From RBG-13-33-26 sp964430085 (GTDB lineage Archaea > Nanobdellota > Nanobdellia > Pacearchaeales > GW2011-AR1): 9,579 nt of DNA. Under the pieces are notes generated by a model. It was given only the letters and a program-made list of their open reading frames with translations. It searched no databases and was not told the origin of the DNA. The stretch covers positions 1 to 9,579 of the forward strand of contig CAYSES010000020.1 of the NCBI GenBank assembly GCA_964430085.1, read 5' to 3'. Positions 1 through 6,092 of this stretch are shown piece after piece (position 1 is the stretch's first letter; every line of letters begins with the position of its first letter). The translations under genes were made by a program, and so were the position numbers.

Positions 1-141
1 TTAAATATTAAAACGATAATATTACTCATAGTGATACTCGTAATTGGAGCAATAGCCTTAAAATTCTTTTTTAATGTATCAATAATCCCCCAAGAATTAA
101 TTGATATATTTAAGAATGCAACAACAAATAAGACAGGATAA
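1..141 (+). CDS. C-terminal tail of an unidentified membrane-anchored protein (5' truncated)
   Basis: The first frame is open from the window edge to the TAA at 139-141, giving 46 residues with no start codon in view. The segment begins with a short polar stretch, then a run of about 15 strongly hydrophobic residues (I, L, V, G, A; roughly residues 5-20), followed by a polar tail ending in Asn, Thr and Lys. This looks like a single membrane-spanning helix with a short C-terminal tail, so the protein may be C-terminally anchored or the last helix of a longer membrane protein. Nothing in the visible part identifies a family. The stop codon touches the TATA-like box of the next gene, so the two are probably transcribed separately. 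Coding is inferred from the open frame and protein-like composition, and the call is moderately secure. Confidence 0.55.
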   Translation, partial: LNIKTIILLIVILVIGAIALKFFFNVSIIPQELIDIFKNATTNKTG

Positions 142-152
142 TATTTAAAAAG
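141..152 (+). promoter_or_regulatory. TATA-like box of the eL42-eS1 operon
   Basis: The A/T-rich element ATATTTAAAAAG is centred about 26 nt upstream of the ATG at 173. That is the usual distance from an archaeal TATA box to the transcription start, so the mRNA probably begins at or next to the start codon (leaderless). No Shine-Dalgarno sequence lies before the ATG. Confidence 0.6.
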
Positions 153-172
153 CTTTTTCTTCATTCATTTTT

Positions 173-481
173 ATGAAAATCCCAAAAACTACTAAGAGAT
201 ATTGCCCATACTGTAAAAAAAGAACAGAGCAAAAGATTAAACTAGTTTCAACTGGAGCGAAAAGGGGAGCATTAAAGAGAGGCTCAAAACAAAGGGCAAG
301 GCTTAGGGGCAAAAACAGGGGGATAGGGAATCTTGGAAGATGGAGCAAACCAGCAGTTTCAAAATTTAAAAGAAAGGCAAAAACAAATAAAAAAACAAAT
401 ATAATGTATACATGCAGTGTATGCAAAAAATCTAAATATCAAAAAAAAGGAAAAAGGACAGGTAAAATAATACAAGAATAA
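173..481 (+). CDS. rpl44e: 50S ribosomal protein eL42 (L44e)
   Basis: This is a 102-residue, very basic protein of the large ribosomal subunit, archaeal/eukaryotic family eL42. The N-terminal sequence MKIPKTTKRYCPYCKK is characteristic. Two CxxC pairs, Cys11/Cys14 and Cys81/Cys84, form the expected zinc site. Between them is a Lys/Arg/Gly-rich loop with the GAKRG and WSKP segments that contact rRNA near the E site. The length is close to that usual for archaeal members. The start is supported by the family's N-terminus and by a TATA-like box 26 nt upstream. The gene is followed after only 2 nt by the eS1 gene, so the two are almost certainly cotranscribed. In many archaea eL42 is followed by eS27, so the eS1 partner is a different arrangement. 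Confidence 0.96.
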   Translation: MKIPKTTKRYCPYCKKRTEQKIKLVSTGAKRGALKRGSKQRARLRGKNRGIGNLGRWSKPAVSKFKRKAKTNKKTNIMYTCSVCKKSKYQKKGKRTGKIIQE

Positions 482-483
482 AA

Positions 484-1017
484 ATGGCACAAGCAAAAAG
501 AAAAAAGAAATTTTTTGGTGTTGAAATTCCGTTAATAAATAGAGAAACACAAGTACAAGCATATGAGATTGCAGAATTAAAAGGACGATTTCTAAAGTAT
601 GATTTAACAAGGATGCTTAAGGGAAAAAGCATGATGCTAACATTAAAAATAAAGATAGAAGAGAATAAAGCTATAGCCACACCAAAAAAAATTGTTTTGA
701 TGCCCTATTTTCTAAAAAGGATGATGAGAAAAGGAACAAATTACGTTGAAGATTCTTTTGTAGCAGAATGTAAAAATGCTAGCTTAAAAATAAAGCCTTT
801 TTTGATAACAAGAAGAAAAGTTTCACGTGCTGTAAGAAAAGAATTGAGGAATAAAGCAAAAGAAGAATTAATAAGTTATGTTAAAGACAAAACATCTGAT
901 GAATTATTTGAAGAGCTTCTAAAAAATCATATCCAAAAACCTTTAAGTCTGAAATTAAAAAAAATTTATCCCTTAGCACTTTGCGAGATTAGAATTTTTG
1001 AAGCAAAAGAAAAATAA
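484..1017 (+). CDS. rps3ae: 30S ribosomal protein eS1 (S3Ae)
   Basis: This 177-residue basic protein matches the archaeal/eukaryotic small-subunit protein eS1, which sits near the mRNA exit side of the 30S subunit. Recognisable parts are the early GRFLKYDLTRML segment (family pattern GR.....L.DL), a central block with F-L-K-R-M-M-R-K-G-T, a lysine/arginine-rich stretch (about residues 100-125) with KIKPFLITRRKVSRAVRK, and the C-terminal KKIYPLALCEIR, which aligns with the family's conserved KKIYPLRRVEIRK ending. It is somewhat shorter than the roughly 200 residues common in other archaea, in keeping with a compact DPANN-like genome. The ATG is 3 nt after the eL42 stop with no clear ribosome binding site, so translation is probably coupled to termination on eL42. 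Confidence 0.9.
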   Translation: MAQAKRKKKFFGVEIPLINRETQVQAYEIAELKGRFLKYDLTRMLKGKSMMLTLKIKIEENKAIATPKKIVLMPYFLKRMMRKGTNYVEDSFVAECKNASLKIKPFLITRRKVSRAVRKELRNKAKEELISYVKDKTSDELFEELLKNHIQKPLSLKLKKIYPLALCEIRIFEAKEK

Positions 1018-1031
1018 GGTTCATAAGAAAT

Positions 1032-1041
1032 CTTTTAAACC
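1032..1041 (+). promoter_or_regulatory. TATA-like box of the tRNA-Thr gene
   Basis: CTTTTAAACC lies about 27 nt upstream of the first base of the mature tRNA. A second A/T box (CTTTAAACTT, about 1049-1058) is probably too close to the tRNA 5' end to be its TATA element. Support is spacing and composition only. Confidence 0.4.
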
Positions 1042-1062
1042 ATTATTCTTTAAACTTATTAA

Positions 1063-1135
1063 GCCTCAGTAGCTCAGTAGTTAGAGCATCTGCCTTGTAA
1101 GCAGAGGGTCGGGGGTGCGACTCCCTCCTGAGGCT
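1063..1135 (+). tRNA. tRNA-Thr (anticodon UGU)
   Basis: A full 73-nt cloverleaf can be folded by eye. The acceptor stem GCCTCAG pairs with CTGAGGC. The D stem GCTC/GAGC encloses an 8-nt loop (1076-1083). The anticodon stem TCTGC/GCAGA carries the loop CTTGTAA with anticodon TGT at 1096-1098. The variable loop is GGGTC, and the T stem GGGGG/CCCTC contains one G-T pair. The discriminator base is T1135, CCA is not encoded, and no intron is present. The anticodon UGU reads ACA and related threonine codons, and ACA is frequent in the neighbouring genes. Two bases are odd: the T-loop is TGCGACT, with G at position 55 where T (pseudouridine) is nearly universal, and the D-loop AGTAGTTA lacks the usual GG pair. 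A T-rich run follows immediately and may end transcription. Confidence 0.95.
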
Positions 1136-1150
1136 TTTATCTTAAACATT
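1135..1150 (+). terminator. Possible T-rich terminator after tRNA-Thr
   Basis: The tRNA ends directly in a TTTTAT run followed by further T-rich sequence, which suits archaeal oligo-T termination. There is no hairpin other than the tRNA itself. The convergent gins gene ends only about 40 bp away, so a stop for both directions is expected here. Weak evidence. Confidence 0.35.
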
Positions 1151-1177
1151 TTCAATTTTATATTCAAATATAGAATC

Positions 1178-1732
1178 CTATTCTTCAACAATTTCTGCTT
1201 TTTCAGAATCAACTAAAATCTTAGCAATCTCTTTGGGGATATTAGCAATTTGTCCTTTTTCAAAAGGGCCCATTTTTTCTCCGTTAAGTCCCATAAATTC
1301 TTCAACATGATCATTAAATACAATTAAATCATTTTTCATTTCTTCTTCATGATTTCCGTTTAACATTTCATTAAGTTTTTTGTCAGATATGTCAATAGAT
1401 TTCATTAAATTTTCAAATAAAGTTTTTTCAAATAAAAGCATATTATCAAAATCTTGTTTAGAAATTCCTGTTTCAGTAGCAATCAGAACTAAATCCAAAA
1501 TTTTCTTTTTTCTTCTTAAAATTAATTCTTTGAAGAGGGTTATCGCATTTTCAAGTTGTTTTTTTGTCTTCATAATAACATCAGAAAAAACATCATCATT
1601 TTTTGAAGCAATTTCTCTTTTTTCTTTTAAATAATCCGCAACTTCTTTTACAAAATTCTTTGGTAATTGTTGTAATTGATCAGAGTATCTTTCTTTTCTA
1701 GCTGCTTCATAAATATCGTTGTAAGTTATCAT
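1178..1732 (-). CDS. gins51: GINS complex subunit, Gins51-like (DNA replication)
   Basis: This 184-residue protein looks like the archaeal GINS subunit that binds MCM helicase and the GAN/RecJ-like nuclease in the replicative CMG-like complex. The N-terminus (residues 1-40) has the family pattern: a Tyr-rich helix, R-x-x-x-x-S-D-x-L-Q-x-L-P, then F-x-x-x-V-A-x-Y-L. An alpha-helical A domain extends to about residue 125. It is followed by a small C-terminal B domain (about 135-184) containing GPFEKG, the N-I-P-K-E-I-A segment and the closing I-L-V pattern. A-then-B domain order identifies the Gins51 type, not Gins23. Many archaea have only Gins51, acting as a homotetramer, and no second subunit is visible here. 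The ATG at 1732 is supported by a TATA-like box 26 nt upstream. Adjacency to apgM differs from the priS or PCNA neighbours seen in many archaea. Confidence 0.85.
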   Translation of the reverse strand: MITYNDIYEAARKERYSDQLQQLPKNFVKEVADYLKEKREIASKNDDVFSDVIMKTKKQLENAITLFKELILRRKKKILDLVLIATETGISKQDFDNMLLFEKTLFENLMKSIDISDKKLNEMLNGNHEEEMKNDLIVFNDHVEEFMGLNGEKMGPFEKGQIANIPKEIAKILVDSEKAEIVEE

Positions 1733-1751
1733 TTTATGAAAAGTTCCAAGA

Positions 1752-1763
1752 GATATTTAAGAA
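1752..1763 (-). promoter_or_regulatory. TATA-like box of gins51
   Basis: On the minus strand the sequence reads TTCTTAAATATC, centred about 26 nt upstream of the gins start codon at 1732. This predicts a leaderless gins transcript independent of the upstream small gene. Confidence 0.5.
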
Positions 1764-1780
1764 TTATTATTCTTTAAAGA

Positions 1781-1866
1781 TTATTTCTCATACAAAAAGG
1801 GTTTAATTTGGTCTTCCAGTAAATATCCTGGCTTAATCGGGAGCCAGAACTCTTTTGTTTCTTTTA
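1781..1866 (-). other. Out-of-frame continuation of the small upstream gene (probable frameshift tail)
   Basis: Directly after the TAA (1864-1866) of the 73-residue small gene, the -1 frame stays open for 28 codons down to a TAA at 1781-1783. Its translation is protein-like: LKETKEFWLPIKPGY followed by LLEDQIKPFLYEK. It has the aromatic and proline content of folded protein and no usable start codon of its own. Inserting a single T or A into the TTTTAAAA run at the stop would fuse both frames into a 101-residue protein. With the tail, the gap to gins shrinks to 48 bp, in line with the compact spacing elsewhere. A natural frameshift, a sequencing error, or a recoding site could each explain it. 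Confidence 0.55.
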
Positions 1867-2085
1867 AAATCTTCTTATAAATCTTCTTTTAGCTCTCTCA
1901 AAATTATGTTCAACATCAATAATAGGGGGGCGATAATCACAGAAGTTCAGGACATAATAGTTCTCTAGCCTATAAATACTTGTAGTACGTAATACTTGAT
2001 TAGTCTCATTAGATGAGCCAGGATTAATTAACTTGAAAAGGACATTATCTTTATGTTCTTCTATTCGTAAAATTAATTTTTTCAT
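1864..2085 (-). CDS. Small conserved-looking protein of unknown function, probably frameshifted near its 3' end
   Basis: The uninterrupted frame encodes 73 residues. I do not recognise the family. The N-terminal half looks like beta strands (KKLILRIEEH, then NVLFKLI), the middle has two Tyr-rich strands (YRLENYYVLNF), and the C-terminal part is a basic helix (FERAKRRFIRRF). No signal peptide, membrane segment or metal-binding motif is visible. The frame ends within an A/T homopolymer, and a convincing 28-residue continuation lies in the -1 frame, so the intact protein is probably about 101 residues. The last codons contain a 10-nt direct repeat (1867-1876 and 1879-1888) encoding RRF-I-RRF. 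The gene starts 22 bp downstream of apgM on the same strand and precedes gins. It may be cotranscribed with apgM or use the A/T box overlapping the apgM stop. Confidence 0.6.
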   Translation of the reverse strand: MKKLILRIEEHKDNVLFKLINPGSSNETNQVLRTTSIYRLENYYVLNFCDYRPPIIDVEHNFERAKRRFIRRF

Positions 2086-2100
2086 AAATATTTAACCTCT

Positions 2101-2120
2101 TTAAAAATTATTTTAAAAAA
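2101..2120 (-). promoter_or_regulatory. Possible TATA-like box of the small unknown gene
   Basis: On the minus strand a TTTTTTAAAATAATTTTTAA tract overlaps the end of apgM and is centred about 25 nt upstream of the start codon at 2085. The spacing is right, but such A/T tracts are common in this genome, so the call is weak. Confidence 0.35.
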
Positions 2121-3352
2121 CCGACTTTATCTAAAATCTCTTTTCCCATAATTCTTCCAAGATTCCCTTTTCTTGCCTCACGTTCACAAAATTTTTTCTC
2201 TCTAGGGATTGAATGATTATAAAAAAGAACAGGAACAGGATCTGCAGAGTGTGATTTAAGTTTACATGGGGTGGAATGGTCCGCGGTAATCACCACATTT
2301 ATATTATTAGGAGGAGCAAATTTCCTTAAAAATTTAAAGAATGTCTTGTCAATATATTCAAGCATATCTTTCTTTTCAAGAGGCTTATTATCATGCCCAG
2401 GAATATCAACTTCTTTTAGATGTATATAAGCATAATCTGCAGTTTTTTTATTTTTTCTTAAAACCCAAATTGAAAATTTACATGCCTTTGCCAATCCCTC
2501 ATGAAGATTTGCATACACATCAACTTTTTTTAATTTAGGGTAATTAAAAGAAAAAGTTTTCATCCCAGAAACTGTAGAGAATCCTTTCTCTAAAGGCATA
2601 TAAGAAGCAGATACCCATTTTTTGTAGAGTTTTAATTTTGGGGGTTCTATTCCTGCTCCCCTAACAAGTAAAAAGTTAGCAGGTAAAAGTCCTTTTTTTC
2701 TTCTTTCCTCATTTATTGGATGTTTATTAAGGATTTCAAAGGCTTTTTCTAAGAATTCATTTACTAAATTAACTGTGTACTGTGAATTTTCTTCATCATC
2801 TAAGGCCTTGCATGGGGAAATTTTATCGGATATCTTTGTTTTGCCTTGCATATAAACTAAATCATTTCCAGTAATATTATCTGAAAAGCCACCCTTAAAA
2901 ACTAAAACTCCCCTATGCCCAACTGTAGCCTTAAAAATAAATTCTCTTGGGAGTTTTATATTATTGTTTAAAGCCTTGGCCAATATCTCTGCTTCAGCTG
3001 TTGTTAAAGTTCTCCCTGCTCTCCTGTCAATTATATTTCCCGCCTCTATGGAATCAATTGTTGCAAAATTAGCTCTTAAAGCTAAATCCCCCCTTACAAG
3101 ATTTAAATCTGCTCCACGTGCTTCTAATTGCCCCCTAGTACTTGAGATCAAGTCATTTCCAAAGATAGAAACAATAGCTTCATCAGATTCTGGGATAAAT
3201 CCTGGCTTAACGGAGTACATATATCCCAATTCTCCTCGAGCAGCTAAGAAATCTGCATTAGGCATATTCGCGGCTTCTAAAGGAGTTTTATCTCCCAATT
3301 GTTTATTTGGCAAATCTCCCATTCCATCAACAATAACAAGTATACCTTTCAT
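2108..3352 (-). CDS. apgM: 2,3-bisphosphoglycerate-independent phosphoglycerate mutase, archaeal type (aPGM)
   Basis: The enzyme interconverts 3- and 2-phosphoglycerate in cytoplasmic glycolysis/gluconeogenesis and belongs to the alkaline phosphatase superfamily. The 414 residues fit the usual aPGM length. The N-terminus has VDGMGD (metal ligand Asp9), then TPLEAANMPNAD. The predicted phospho-acceptor Ser56 lies in IPESDEA, where many homologues have PGSD, and STRGQLEARG and GDLALRANF follow. The C-terminal metal-binding set is visible as D316-I-P-G-H320-D, TADHSTP (Asp358, His359) and H368-S-A-D-P-V-P, where G is more usual than A. All metal ligands and the nucleophile appear present, so it should be active. 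The start at 3352 is the family N-terminus and has a TATA-like box about 26 nt upstream. It is the first gene of a leftward group with the small unknown gene and gins. Confidence 0.95.
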   Translation of the reverse strand: MKGILVIVDGMGDLPNKQLGDKTPLEAANMPNADFLAARGELGYMYSVKPGFIPESDEAIVSIFGNDLISSTRGQLEARGADLNLVRGDLALRANFATIDSIEAGNIIDRRAGRTLTTAEAEILAKALNNNIKLPREFIFKATVGHRGVLVFKGGFSDNITGNDLVYMQGKTKISDKISPCKALDDEENSQYTVNLVNEFLEKAFEILNKHPINEERRKKGLLPANFLLVRGAGIEPPKLKLYKKWVSASYMPLEKGFSTVSGMKTFSFNYPKLKKVDVYANLHEGLAKACKFSIWVLRKNKKTADYAYIHLKEVDIPGHDNKPLEKKDMLEYIDKTFFKFLRKFAPPNNINVVITADHSTPCKLKSHSADPVPVLFYNHSIPREKKFCEREARKGNLGRIMGKEILDKVGFLK

Positions 3353-3373
3353 GAATTTAGAAAAGACTAGATT

Positions 3374-3385
3374 CTTTATAAAAAT
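3374..3385 (-). promoter_or_regulatory. TATA-like box of apgM (divergent region)
   Basis: The minus strand reads TTTTTATAAAG, centred about 26-27 nt upstream of the apgM start codon. The 94-bp region 3353-3446 is the only divergent intergenic region in the window and must hold promoters for both directions. Confidence 0.55.
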
Positions 3386-3416
3386 TTATATTCACTAAAA
3401 AATTATTTTTAAAAAG

Positions 3417-3427
3417 ACATAAATAGT
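3417..3427 (+). promoter_or_regulatory. TATA-like box of the radical SAM gene (divergent region)
   Basis: ACATAAATAGT is centred about 25 nt upstream of the ATG at 3447, giving a leaderless start. An alternative box, TTTTTAAAAAG at about 3406-3416, would give a leader of roughly 10 nt. I cannot choose between them from sequence alone. Confidence 0.45.
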
Positions 3428-3446
3428 CTCTTTTGGATTTCTTTAA

Positions 3447-4967
3447 ATGGATAAAAAAATAAATGCGCTATTAGTATACCCCAAATGCCCCGATACTTTT
3501 TGGAGCTTTAAACATGTCTTAAAATTTATTTCAAGAAAAGCAGCATTTCCTCCCTTAGGGCTATTAACAATCGCGCCGATGCTCCCTAAAGAATGGAATA
3601 AAAAACTTATTGATGTTAATATAAAAGAACTCAGTGATCAAGAGATAGAATGGGCAGACATAGTTTTAATAAGTGCTATGCTTGTCCAGGAAAAAAGTGC
3701 CAGAGAAATAATCAAAAGATGCAAAGGGTTAGGTAAAAAAATTGTGGTAGGAGGCCCTGCATTTACAACTAAGTATGAAAAATTTTCTGACGTCAATCAT
3801 TTTGTGTTAAATGAAGCCGAAATAACCCTCCCTCTTTTTCTTGAAGATTTCAAAAAAGGAAAAGCAAAAAAGGTTTATACATCAAATGAAAGACCTGATA
3901 TAACAAAAACACCAACCCCGGATTGGTCTCTCATAAACATCAAAGAGTATGTAACCATGGCTATTCAGTATTCTAGAGGGTGTCCTTTTAATTGCGAATT
4001 TTGTGATATAATCATAATGAATGGAAGAATTCCCCGAACAAAAACACCAGAACAAATAATAACTGAACTTCAATCTCTATATAACCGGGGGTGGAGAGGA
4101 TCTGTCTTTATAGTAGATGACAATTTTATAGGAAACAAAATAAAAGTTAAACAAATGCTACCCCATTTAATAAACTGGCAGAAAAAAAATAAATATCCTT
4201 TTAAATTTATAACAGAAGCATCTCTAAATCTTGCAGATGATAAAGAACTTATGCAATTAATGAGTAAAGCAAACTTTGATAAAGTTTTTTTAGGGATAGA
4301 GACTCCATCAACAAATAGTCTTAAAGAATGTGGAAAATTACAAAATACAAAAAGAAATCTTGCAGAATCTGTAAAAATAATCCATAAAAACGGAATGCAG
4401 GTCATGGGGGGATTTATTGTAGGGTTTGATAACGATACAGAACATATTTTTGAAAAGCAGATAAAATTTATACAGGAAGTAGGAATCGCAACTGCAATGG
4501 TAGGGATACTTACGGCATTGCCCAAAACAAGATTATGGCATAGATTAAAGAGAGAGGGGAGATTAATAAAAGAAACAACAGGAGAGAATACAGACGGAGA
4601 TATAAACTTCATTCCAAAAATGGGAAGAGAAAAACTTTCTGAAGGATACAAAAAAATAATTTCTACAATTTATTCGCCAAAACATTATTTTAAAAGACTA
4701 AATACTTTTTTTAAACATTATAAACCCAAGGTAAAAAATAAGATAAAGCTTCCATTAAAAATGATAGCTGCTTTTTTCAAAAGTATGTGGAGTGTAGGGG
4801 TAATTTCAAAAGCAAGATTTTATTATTGGAAACTTTTAGTTAAGATTGGTTTCACAAAAATAAAGGCTTTGCCATTGGCAATAGAACAAGCAATATACTG
4901 GAAGCATTTTTCTGTAGTAGTGGAAAAAACAATTGAAAAAAAACAAATACAAAAACTTAATAACTAA
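3447..4967 (+). CDS. B12-binding-domain radical SAM protein with a DUF4070-like C-terminal region
   Basis: The 506 residues fall into three parts. Residues about 6-150 form a Rossmann-like cobalamin-binding domain beginning ALLVYPKCPDTFWSFKHVLK and including AFPPLGLLTIAPMLP, with GGPAFTT near residue 102. No DxHxxG motif is present, so cobalamin, if bound, would lack the usual histidine ligand. Residues about 170-390 are the radical SAM core, with the 4Fe-4S cysteines Cys179, Cys183 and Cys186 (CPFNCEFC) and the later GIETPS and GFIVGFD strands. The remaining C-terminal region resembles DUF4070, found in a broad group that includes the hopanoid methylase HpnP. The basic tail suggests membrane or nucleic-acid contact. 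The substrate is unknown: methyl transfer to an unactivated carbon on a lipid or other metabolite is plausible, but nothing in the neighbourhood names it. The family call is firm and the function is open. Confidence 0.88.
   Translation: MDKKINALLVYPKCPDTFWSFKHVLKFISRKAAFPPLGLLTIAPMLPKEWNKKLIDVNIKELSDQEIEWADIVLISAMLVQEKSAREIIKRCKGLGKKIVVGGPAFTTKYEKFSDVNHFVLNEAEITLPLFLEDFKKGKAKKVYTSNERPDITKTPTPDWSLINIKEYVTMAIQYSRGCPFNCEFCDIIIMNGRIPRTKTPEQIITELQSLYNRGWRGSVFIVDDNFIGNKIKVKQMLPHLINWQKKNKYPFKFITEASLNLADDKELMQLMSKANFDKVFLGIETPSTNSLKECGKLQNTKRNLAESVKIIHKNGMQVMGGFIVGFDNDTEHIFEKQIKFIQEVGIATAMVGILTALPKTRLWHRLKREGRLIKETTGENTDGDINFIPKMGREKLSEGYKKIISTIYSPKHYFKRLNTFFKHYKPKVKNKIKLPLKMIAAFFKSMWSVGVISKARFYYWKLLVKIGFTKIKALPLAIEQAIYWKHFSVVVEKTIEKKQIQKLNN
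4951..4964 (+). promoter_or_regulatory. Promoter element of ftsY, identical to that of srp54
   Basis: AAAAACTTAATAAC begins 35 nt upstream of the ftsY ATG. The same 14 nt occur at 7068-7081, also 35 nt upstream of the srp54 ATG. The CTTAATAA core is centred about 26 nt before the start codon, as expected for a TATA element driving a leaderless mRNA. It lies inside the last codons of the upstream radical SAM gene. Confidence 0.6.
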
Positions 4968-4985
4968 CTTAATACTTCTAAAGAT

Positions 4986-6050
4986 ATGTTCTCAAAACTC
5001 AAAGAAAAGCTCAAAAATTGGACAAAAAATCTGACTAAAAAAGCAGAGGAAATAGAAGAAAAGCCAGAAAAAAAACCGAAGAAGATAAAAGTAAAAATAA
5101 AAGAAAAAGAAGTCCCAGAAAAATTAGAAGAAGAAATTAAAGAAGAACCTAAACCTGGAAGCAGATCTTTTTTTAATAAAATAACTTCAAAAATAAAAAA
5201 GATAAAGATCTCTGAAAAAGAATTTGAAATTTACAGTGAAGAATTAAAAATGCTGCTTTTAGAAAATAATGTTGCCTTTGAAGTAGCTGAAAAAATAGTA
5301 CAAGAATTAAAAGAAAAAATAATCGGAAAGGAATTTCTTAAAAAAGAAGCAGAAGAAGAAATCAAAGGAGCATTTAAGGAAATAATTCGTAAGATCTTAA
5401 TTGATTCTCCAAACCTAATTGATGAAATAAAGGAAAAGAATTCAGATCAATCAAAAGAACCTTATGTGATTCTATTCTGCGGGATAAACGGAAGCGGGAA
5501 AACGACAACAATTGCAAAAGTCGCTGAAAATTTAAAGGATAACGGAATATCATGTGTAATTGCTGCAGCAGATACTTTTAGGGCGGCTTCAATAGAACAA
5601 ATAAAAGAACATGGAAAAAGAATCGGTATAAAAGTAATTGCACATGAATATGGAAGTGATCCTGCAGCAGTGGGTTTTGATGCAATTCAATATGCAAAAA
5701 AAAATTTCATTAATTGTGTATTAATAGACACTGCAGGAAGAATGCATACACAAAAAAACCTTTTAAAAGAAATGGAAAAAATAGCAAAGGTATGTAAACC
5801 TGATAAAAAGATTTTTGTTGGGGAGAGTATTACAGGAAACGATGCAATAGAACAAGTAAGGAGTTTTGATTGGGCAATTGGCATTGATGGGATAATCTTA
5901 ACAAAAGCAGATATTGATGAAAAAGGCGGAACTGCTTTATCAGTAGGCTATGTAACAAAAAAACCAATATTATACTTAGGAACAGGCCAAGCATACGATA
6001 AAATAGAACCATTTGATAAAGAAAAATTCATAAAAAGGCTTGGACTTTAA
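4986..6050 (+). CDS. ftsY: Signal recognition particle receptor FtsY
   Basis: FtsY is the membrane-associated GTPase that docks the SRP-ribosome complex at the translocon. The 354 residues begin with a highly charged Lys/Glu A region (about 1-75), expected to associate with membrane lipids. A helical N domain (about 76-155) and a GTPase G domain follow. The G motifs are clear: P-loop G166-I-N-G-S-G-K-T-T, D196-T-F-R-A, D248-T-A-G-R, the T306-K-A-D specificity motif and the DEKGGTALS closing loop, ending GTGQAYDKIEPFD with a short C-terminal helix. GESITGNDAIEQ corresponds to the usual GDALAGNDAVEQ. The ATG starts 18 nt after the upstream gene. TKAD distinguishes it from the SRP54 paralogue two genes downstream. 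Archaeal FtsY proteins are often of this length. Confidence 0.96.
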   Translation: MFSKLKEKLKNWTKNLTKKAEEIEEKPEKKPKKIKVKIKEKEVPEKLEEEIKEEPKPGSRSFFNKITSKIKKIKISEKEFEIYSEELKMLLLENNVAFEVAEKIVQELKEKIIGKEFLKKEAEEEIKGAFKEIIRKILIDSPNLIDEIKEKNSDQSKEPYVILFCGINGSGKTTTIAKVAENLKDNGISCVIAAADTFRAASIEQIKEHGKRIGIKVIAHEYGSDPAAVGFDAIQYAKKNFINCVLIDTAGRMHTQKNLLKEMEKIAKVCKPDKKIFVGESITGNDAIEQVRSFDWAIGIDGIILTKADIDEKGGTALSVGYVTKKPILYLGTGQAYDKIEPFDKEKFIKRLGL

Positions 6051-6061
6051 TGGACTAATAA

Positions 6062-6072
6062 CCTTTAAAAAT
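6062..6072 (+). promoter_or_regulatory. TATA-like box of the GH130 gene
   Basis: CCTTTAAAAAT, centred about 26 nt upstream of the ATG at 6093 and lying after the ftsY stop. This implies the glycoside enzyme has its own promoter and a leaderless mRNA. Confidence 0.55.
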
Positions 6073-6092
6073 GACTAAAATCCTTCTAGAGT

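Noticed and set aside
1828..1847. Hairpin CTGGCT-8 nt-AGCCAG between gins and the small gene, as a terminator or small RNA
   Set aside because: The stem is only 6 bp and lies inside the protein-like frameshift tail (the W-L-P-I-K-P codons), so coding sequence explains it better. No T-run follows it on the transcribed strand.
1867..1888. 10-nt direct repeat (AAATCTTCTT twice, period 12) as a slippage or recombination site
   Set aside because: The 12-nt period keeps the reading frame, so it cannot by itself cause the frameshift. It simply encodes the repeated Arg-Arg-Phe. Too short to call a repeat element.
2964..3398. 144-residue plus-strand open frame opposite apgM
   Set aside because: It lies antisense to the well-conserved apgM N-terminal region, its translation has no recognisable motif, and it crosses the divergent promoter region.
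4070..4651. 193-residue minus-strand open frame opposite the radical SAM gene
   Set aside because: It is fully antisense to a conserved domain. Its Ser/Phe/Ile-rich composition is what the complement of Lys/Glu-rich coding sequence produces.
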